Below, piece by piece: positions 1 to 6,700 of a stretch of DNA of 10,643 nucleotides. Made by a program: the position numbers and the translations under genes. The stretch lies in assembly GCA_033763735.1 (NCBI GenBank), contig JANRJY010000043.1, positions 1 to 10,643 on the forward strand, written 5' to 3'. The notes beneath the pieces are model-generated. The model did not search any database, was not told where the DNA came from, and saw only the letters and a program-made list of their open reading frames with translations. The DNA is from JANRJY01 sp033763735 (GTDB lineage: Bacteria; Bacteroidota; Bacteroidia; Cytophagales; UBA9547). How positions within the stretch are numbered: the first letter of the stretch is position 1; every line of letters begins with the position of its first letter.

Positions 1-758
1 ATAATTTGGGTTAAAGCTCCTCCTGTGACCGTTACTTGTGCCGTTCTGATACCTGTTGCTGTATTCGCAGCTGCTGTTGCGGAAACAGTGCCATTATTTG
101 TTCCACCGCCTCCCGTTAATGTCAACCAAGGTTGTGAGCTGGTGCTGGTCCAGCTAACATTTGAAGTGATGGATATAGCCTGTGTGGAGCTTGTCGAAAC
201 ATAGGTTAAGGTCGTTGGATTGGCAGTTAAGCTCGCTGCTGCTCCGGATTGGGTGATATTGATGATTTGTGTTAATGCACCTCCTGTGACCGTTATCTGT
301 GCTGTTCTAATACCGGTTGCGGTATTGGCAGCTGCGGTTGCAGAAATTGTGCCATTATTTGTTCCACTGCCTCCTGTTAAAGTTAACCAGGGTTGTGAAC
401 TGGTGCTCGTCCAGCTTACATTTGAGGTGATGGATATAGCCCGTGTTGAGCTTGTCGAAACATAGTTTAATGTCGTTGGATTGGCAGTTAAGCTTGCGGC
501 CGCTCCCGATTGGGTGATATTGATGATTTGTGTTAATGCGCCTCCGGCGATGGTTACCTGTGCCGTTCTGATTCCTGTGGCTGTATTCGCCTCTGCGGTT
601 GCCGTGATGGTACCATTATTGGTTCCACTGCCTCCTGTTAAGGTTAACCAGGGCTGTGAACTTATGACATTCCAATTGACATTTGAAGTAACACTAATAA
701 TTTGTGAATTTCCAGTGTCTGTATAATTCAAAGTAGTTGGACTTGCTACCAAACTCGA
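1..758 (-). repeat. Tandem 261-bp BACON units 5, 6 and 7 (7 cut by the window edge)
   Basis: Three head-to-tail in-frame units with a period of exactly 261 bp (87 residues): 498-758, 237-497 and 1-236. Shared core: NPTTL.Y, ITSNV.W, SQPWLTLTGG, GTNNGT, NTATGIRTAQ, GGALTQIINITQSGAAA. Comparing bases 1-261 with 262-522 by hand gives about 32 mismatches and no gap, near 88% identity. The unit at 498-758 differs mainly in its N-terminal half. Spacing and phase are perfectly kept, so the array can gain or lose units without breaking the frame. More copies may lie beyond the left edge. Confidence 0.92.
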
Positions 759-3700
759 AGCGGCTCCTGTTTGAGTTATTGTGATTATGTTAAATAAATT
801 TCCTCCACTAACCGTTATAAAAGAGATTCTATCGGATGTAGACAAATTTGAAGATACTGTGACAACAATTATAACATTTCCAACTCCTCCAATGGTACTT
901 AATGATAGCCAAGTTTGATTTTTAGCAATGTTCCAAGCAATATTACTGGTTATGGTTATTGACTGTATTGCGCCTCCACTTGTAAGATTAAGTGACATTG
1001 GATTTGAGGATAAACTTTCATTTGAAACGCTATTTAAAATAAGAATCTTAGAGCTATATGGCTGCAATGTAATGCTTCCGGTTACGGTGTTTCCATCCAA
1101 ATCAGTATAAATATTTGCTCCCAAGCTAAACGACTGAGTATTTATTTGATTGTTAACAAATAATTTACTTCTATTTAAATAATCATCTGGCTGAAGACTT
1201 GTAACTTCTAATGCACTCACATTGTCAATCCAAATTGTATCTCCTGTTGATTGTGTATTAAAATGCAAGCCATAATTAGCTCCGGATAATAGGGGACTAG
1301 GTGCTGTAAAAACAAACTGATAGTCATATTTCTGCGTTTTGGCAATAAAATTTCCAGGATTAAATACATAGTTAAAATTGGGATATTTCGTTACAATAAC
1401 TGGATTTAAATAAGTATTTCTATTGGCAAGTGCACTGAACGAGACTACATAAACCTTCCCTGCTTGCACCGCAATAACAGGACTTTGAATTTCATAAGTT
1501 GGTCCCGTGCCTGAAGTTTGAGTGGCTTTAAGTGATCCTCCATTTAAACTTATGTTGTTTTCCCAACTTATTGTACCTGAGCCATAACTACCCCAATTAT
1601 TAATATTTGTATCAAATGTGCCATTTGTAATTAAATTCGTTCCTGTAGTAGAAATTATGAATTCATTCCATCGAAAAGAATTTGTTTTAGAATGCAAATC
1701 TTGATTTGTGACAGTATTCCAAGTTAGAATCGAATATAATTTTTCAACACCTATGTTATTTGAACAATTTAAAGTAGTTCTTATAAGTAATTCATTTTTA
1801 TATGGATTAAAAAAATAATTGCTATCGGACACTCCAAAATCAATTAGACTATTACAAGTATAGCTTGACCAAGTCATACACATATTTCTGTTCAAAGGAG
1901 AGGCCCTTAGCGCACATACTTTATTATTAAGAATATTAATGTCACTTACCGCTCTTGACCATCCCAAAGTAGATTCAGTAAATGGATCTGCAAGATTTTT
2001 TTCGTTTATAAAAATGCCATAAGCTTCACAGTTGTAAACCGTATTATCCTTAATTACAAAATCTCTGCTACTTTGAACAAATATCCCTTTGCTTGAATTG
2101 TATATAGTATTACCTGTAATTGTATTATTTTGCGTAAAATCATCAAAATAAATACCTTCAGAAGCACCTCTTAAATTAGAATTAGATGCATAAGTTGTCG
2201 ATGCATTTTTCAAACCTTCTTGATTTCCAAATCCATCGTGTAGTATATTTTCATAAACTTTGTTGTTTTTCGTAAATCCACCCCAGGTTTGCATAAATCC
2301 ATTATCGTTCTTTGAAAGACCATGATTACTAAATTCATTTCTAAAAATTGAATTCCCTTCTCCTCCCCAGCTCAAACTTGAATAACCGGTACTATCTATT
2401 CGGTTATAACTAATATTAGTAATGTACGTTTGGTTTATGGAAAAACCGAATCCTGCGTTCATAGCATCTAATTCATAACCTGGAGCTAACGCAATTCTTT
2501 TAGCAAAATTTCTGGTTACAGTCATATTTCTCATAAATGCCACATTGATAGCACCGCTTTGAATATCATAAAAGCTACAGCTATCAATGAGGCCATCAGT
2601 TGAAGGCGAGGTATAAATATCATTAGTCCATTCACCTCTATAAACAATACCATTTCCCAAAATATTTTTAAATGAACAGTTCAGAATTTTAGATCCCCTT
2701 GTGCTTGTAATGGAGATTCCAGCATTTTTATAATATTTAAATTGGATATTAGATATGTTTATATAGCTTTTGTAATCTCCGTAGATTCCGTAATTTAGAA
2801 ATGAGCCTTCTAATTGTTGCGTATTTGGATTTACCCCATTCGGCATCTTAATAGTAATTAAATTTGTAGAAGGATCTTGATACCACTCTCCTGCAATATC
2901 TAATGCATTTAATGAATGATCCAAATAAAAACCGTTACCTACAGGGAAAGAACTTGCTCCGGGTAAAGTTACATTTATAGTATTTCCAGATTGCGAAATA
3001 ACAATACCTCTCGGGATATAATCATTTTGTTGTCGGACTACAACTTTTGAACCAGTCCAATTAAATATTCCCAATAAACTGTTCGTTATAGAAGAGGTAC
3101 CTGAACTTGCCTCAATTGTTAAGTATCCCTTGTTAGGAAAACGTGCTGGTGTTTGCCTTACATCATTCATAAACAACTCTTCAATCACCAATCCAGGATT
3201 TGAAGTCCAAATATCTCCTCCAGAATTTGTCCATCCTATTATAGTTTGTGATCCCAAAAACAAAGGTTTGTCGCCTGTTCCATAGGCAGAAAATATAATT
3301 GGTAAATTAATATTGCCTGATTTTGTGATATTTAAAGATCCATAAAAATTATCGCCACTTTTAAACAATATGCTATCACCTGGATTGAAAAGTGACATCA
3401 TGGAATTGACTTTATTTATTGTTTTCCAAGGGGTAGTGGTTGTGAGTCCATCGTATCCATCATTGCCATTGGTGGCATCAACATAATATCTGTTTCCTAA
3501 TACAATAGCAGCACCGGTTTGGGTGATGTTGATAAATTGAGTTAAACCACTGCCTGAAATAGTGAAGGTATATGAGCGATGGGTTATCAAACTATTTGTC
3601 TGAGTATTTATAGAAATTACTCCATTTCCATATCCATTAGTGGTACTTACGGTTATCCATGTGGGCAATCCTGAAACAGACCAATTGAGATTGGAAGTAA

Positions 3701-6700
3701 CTGACACGTTTTGTATGCTTCCTGAAGCTTGATAAGTAACCAAATTAGATGAAATTGTTAAAACGGCAACTGCACCAGTCTGTGTTACATTTATAAATTG
3801 ACTATTGCCTAATACACCTAATATGGTCAATTGTGTCAAACGAGTTCCGGTTCCTGTAAAATTTAAAGCCGAAACGGTTAGAACTTTCGTTCCCGTACCT
3901 TTTGCACTTGAAACTGTTAACCATGGTTGAGCAGTTAGTACAGTCCAGTTCATATTTCCTGAAACAGTAATTACCATAGGGCCGCCACTGGAAGCATAAA
4001 CTAATGAATTGTTGGAAGCGGATAGATTATAAACGATAGGAGTAGTTTTACTTCCTTTAAAAAATCCTCTTCCACTGGTTCCAAAAATAATTTGATTCGA
4101 ATTCTGAGGATTGAATTTTGATACCAACCCTCTAAGAACGGGCAATCCATCGTTGAATTGAGACCATGTCGTTCCATTATCTTCTGACACATACACTCCT
4201 GTAGCATACGTAGCATCATGATATGGATCGTCTGCAGTGCTGACCACCAGTCTTGAACTATTATTAGGATCAACGTCAACATCATAGATAAATTGATCGT
4301 TTCTAAGCTGCGTCCAAGTATTGTTCTTAAATCTCCACAATCCCCCATTTGATTGTCTCCAAACAGTGGTGTACAATGTATTATCATCAAAAGGATCTAC
4401 TAAAATTCGGGTAGCATTTGTTGGACTTCCTGCCATTAAGTTGAAAACAGTTCCATTTGTAGTTTTAAACACACCTTCTGAACCAGTAACATAAAATGTA
4501 GAAGGATTTGCCTTTTCAGCACTTATCCAAGTCAGTCCTGGTCTATCGAGTACAATTGTCCAAGATGTGCCACCATTGGTACTTTGATATAATTTTTGTC
4601 CTACTACAGCCCAAACGGTGTTAGGTGTATTTGGTAATGCATAAATGCCTTTTCCTTCTTCATTTCCTGAATATCTTGCAGGAAGCCCATTGTTTTCAAA
4701 ATTGACCCAGTTCGCTCCTCCATCTGTAGTTTTGGCAATTCCTCCAAAAAATCCTTGTCCCATAGTCACGTACATTACTTGTCCACTAGTACCTGCAAAC
4801 GCTACATCGGTACCTCCTTCCCAATGGTTAAATCCATTTCCTCCCCAAGACCAGCTTTGCATATTGTCTTTACTTTGCCAGAATTTAGCATCATCCATTC
4901 CAGTAAATACTGCGTGATTTGGATTGGTAGGGTTGAATTTAAAATTCCTGCAAACCAATCCACTAAAGCCTCTTCCAATCCAACGATCGGGATTTGTTCC
5001 TACTCTATCACTGGTAATATCCTTCCAAGTAGTACCTCCATTGGTAGTTTTTAGCACATATTCTGAATTTCCACAAATCATAGTATTGGCGTTATTGGGA
5101 TCAATCGCCATAGCATTCATTCCCGGTGCAGGAATGTAAGCGGTTGGAATGTTGTTTTTGATTCCATTATCTATGATGGTTGTCCAACTTTGACCGTTAT
5201 TGGTAGTTTTAAAAACGCCTGTTGGCCACCATGACAAATCGGAAGTGTACAGTACATTCGGATTAGATCTGGAAAGTTTAACAACATCATAAGAAGAATT
5301 TAAGCCCCAAGTGCCATTTGAATTTTGGGTCAATCCATTATTGATTCCAAACCAATTGACACCTCCATTAGTAGTTGTGTAAATACCACCAGGCATATTG
5401 TTACCTGCGTTTTGATAGGCATTTAAACTCACATATATTCTATTTTCATCGGATGGATGTGCTGCCAAGCAGTTAAAACTATTGGCTGAGGCAGGAAAAC
5501 CATTCATGGTCAAACTCCAAGTAGTTCCACCGTTAGTACTCTTGTACAATCCTTGACCTTTCGCTGCCGCATAGAGAATGTTAGAATTAACTCCTGCAAA
5601 TACTGCACTTGTTATCCCCGGAAAAATGGATGAACCGATTTGCGCTATATTCGTCCAATTATTTCCTCCATCGGTGCTTTGCCAAACTGCCCCCCAAAGC
5701 GGAGACCCGGGACTACTCCATCCCCTATGAGAACCACCAAATGCTAAAAGTCTAGAGGAATTATTAGGGTCGAAAAGAATTTTTTGAATGGGCGCTGTAT
5801 AATAGCCAGATAATGCCGGAAAACCGGAACGCATTTCTTGCCAATTGAATCCACCATCTGTACTTTTATAAGGTCCACTCATGGTAGCAGCCCATATTTC
5901 TAATGGATTGGATGGGTGAAATGTAAATTCAGCAATTTCATAGGACTTGAAACCATAGGTAGGCTGCCATGTTTTACCGCTATCGGTGGATATTCCTACT
6001 CCTAACATATCCCCTGCAATCAACATCAAATTAGGATTGTAGGGACTAATAGCCAAATCTGTAATAGCCCCTCCACTTCCAGGCTCGTTAAGTGATTGCC
6101 ATGTAAAAGGCGATAGAGAAGCCCCCGTTTGTGTAATGGTAATAGTTTTGACGATTGCGCCTGATAAAAATGTGATTGACGCTACTCGAGAATTTGAAGT
6201 ATTGTTTGGTGCCACTAATATAGATGCAGTGGTATTGCCATTACCACTTGACGGAGAAAATGAAAGCCATGGTTGTTCAGAAAAAGTATTCCAGGACAGA
6301 TTACCGGAAACAGTTAATATTTGACTTCCACCTGCCGATGTATAACTTAAATTGGCTGAAGAAACAGAAATAAGGCTGAAGGGTAACAATCTACCACCGG
6401 GAATGGGCGTTTCCACCGTTCCATTGGGTAATTTCCATGCAACAGTTAAATTATCTCCTCCTCCATTTTCTCTGGCTACTGCTTCTATGTAGTACGTCAA
6501 GCCGCTTGTAAGGGAAATCAATGCAGATGTCTGACTGCCATATTTGGTAAACTCCCTATAATTGGTCCAATCAGGCACATAGGCAATACGAATTTTATTG
6601 GAAGGGTTTTGATTGGTGCTTAGCCACAACTCGGCTATGTCATCAGCAGCGATATAGAACTGATAGTTTCCACTCGTGGGCGGACAAATGTACCCTCGGA

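Noticed and set aside
220..726. Two similar 81-codon plus-strand frames that look like duplicated small membrane proteins
   Set aside because: Their similarity is only the shadow of the tandem 261-bp BACON units on the other strand.
1..783. Possible CRISPR or other non-coding repeat array
   Set aside because: The period is 261 bp with no spacer pattern, and every unit is an in-frame 87-residue BACON domain.
4001..4390. 129-codon open frame on the minus strand
   Set aside because: It lies in a different frame from the giant gene, whose Asp-box propeller sequence is continuous and recognisable across the same bases. Its own product (Met/Ile-rich) resembles nothing.
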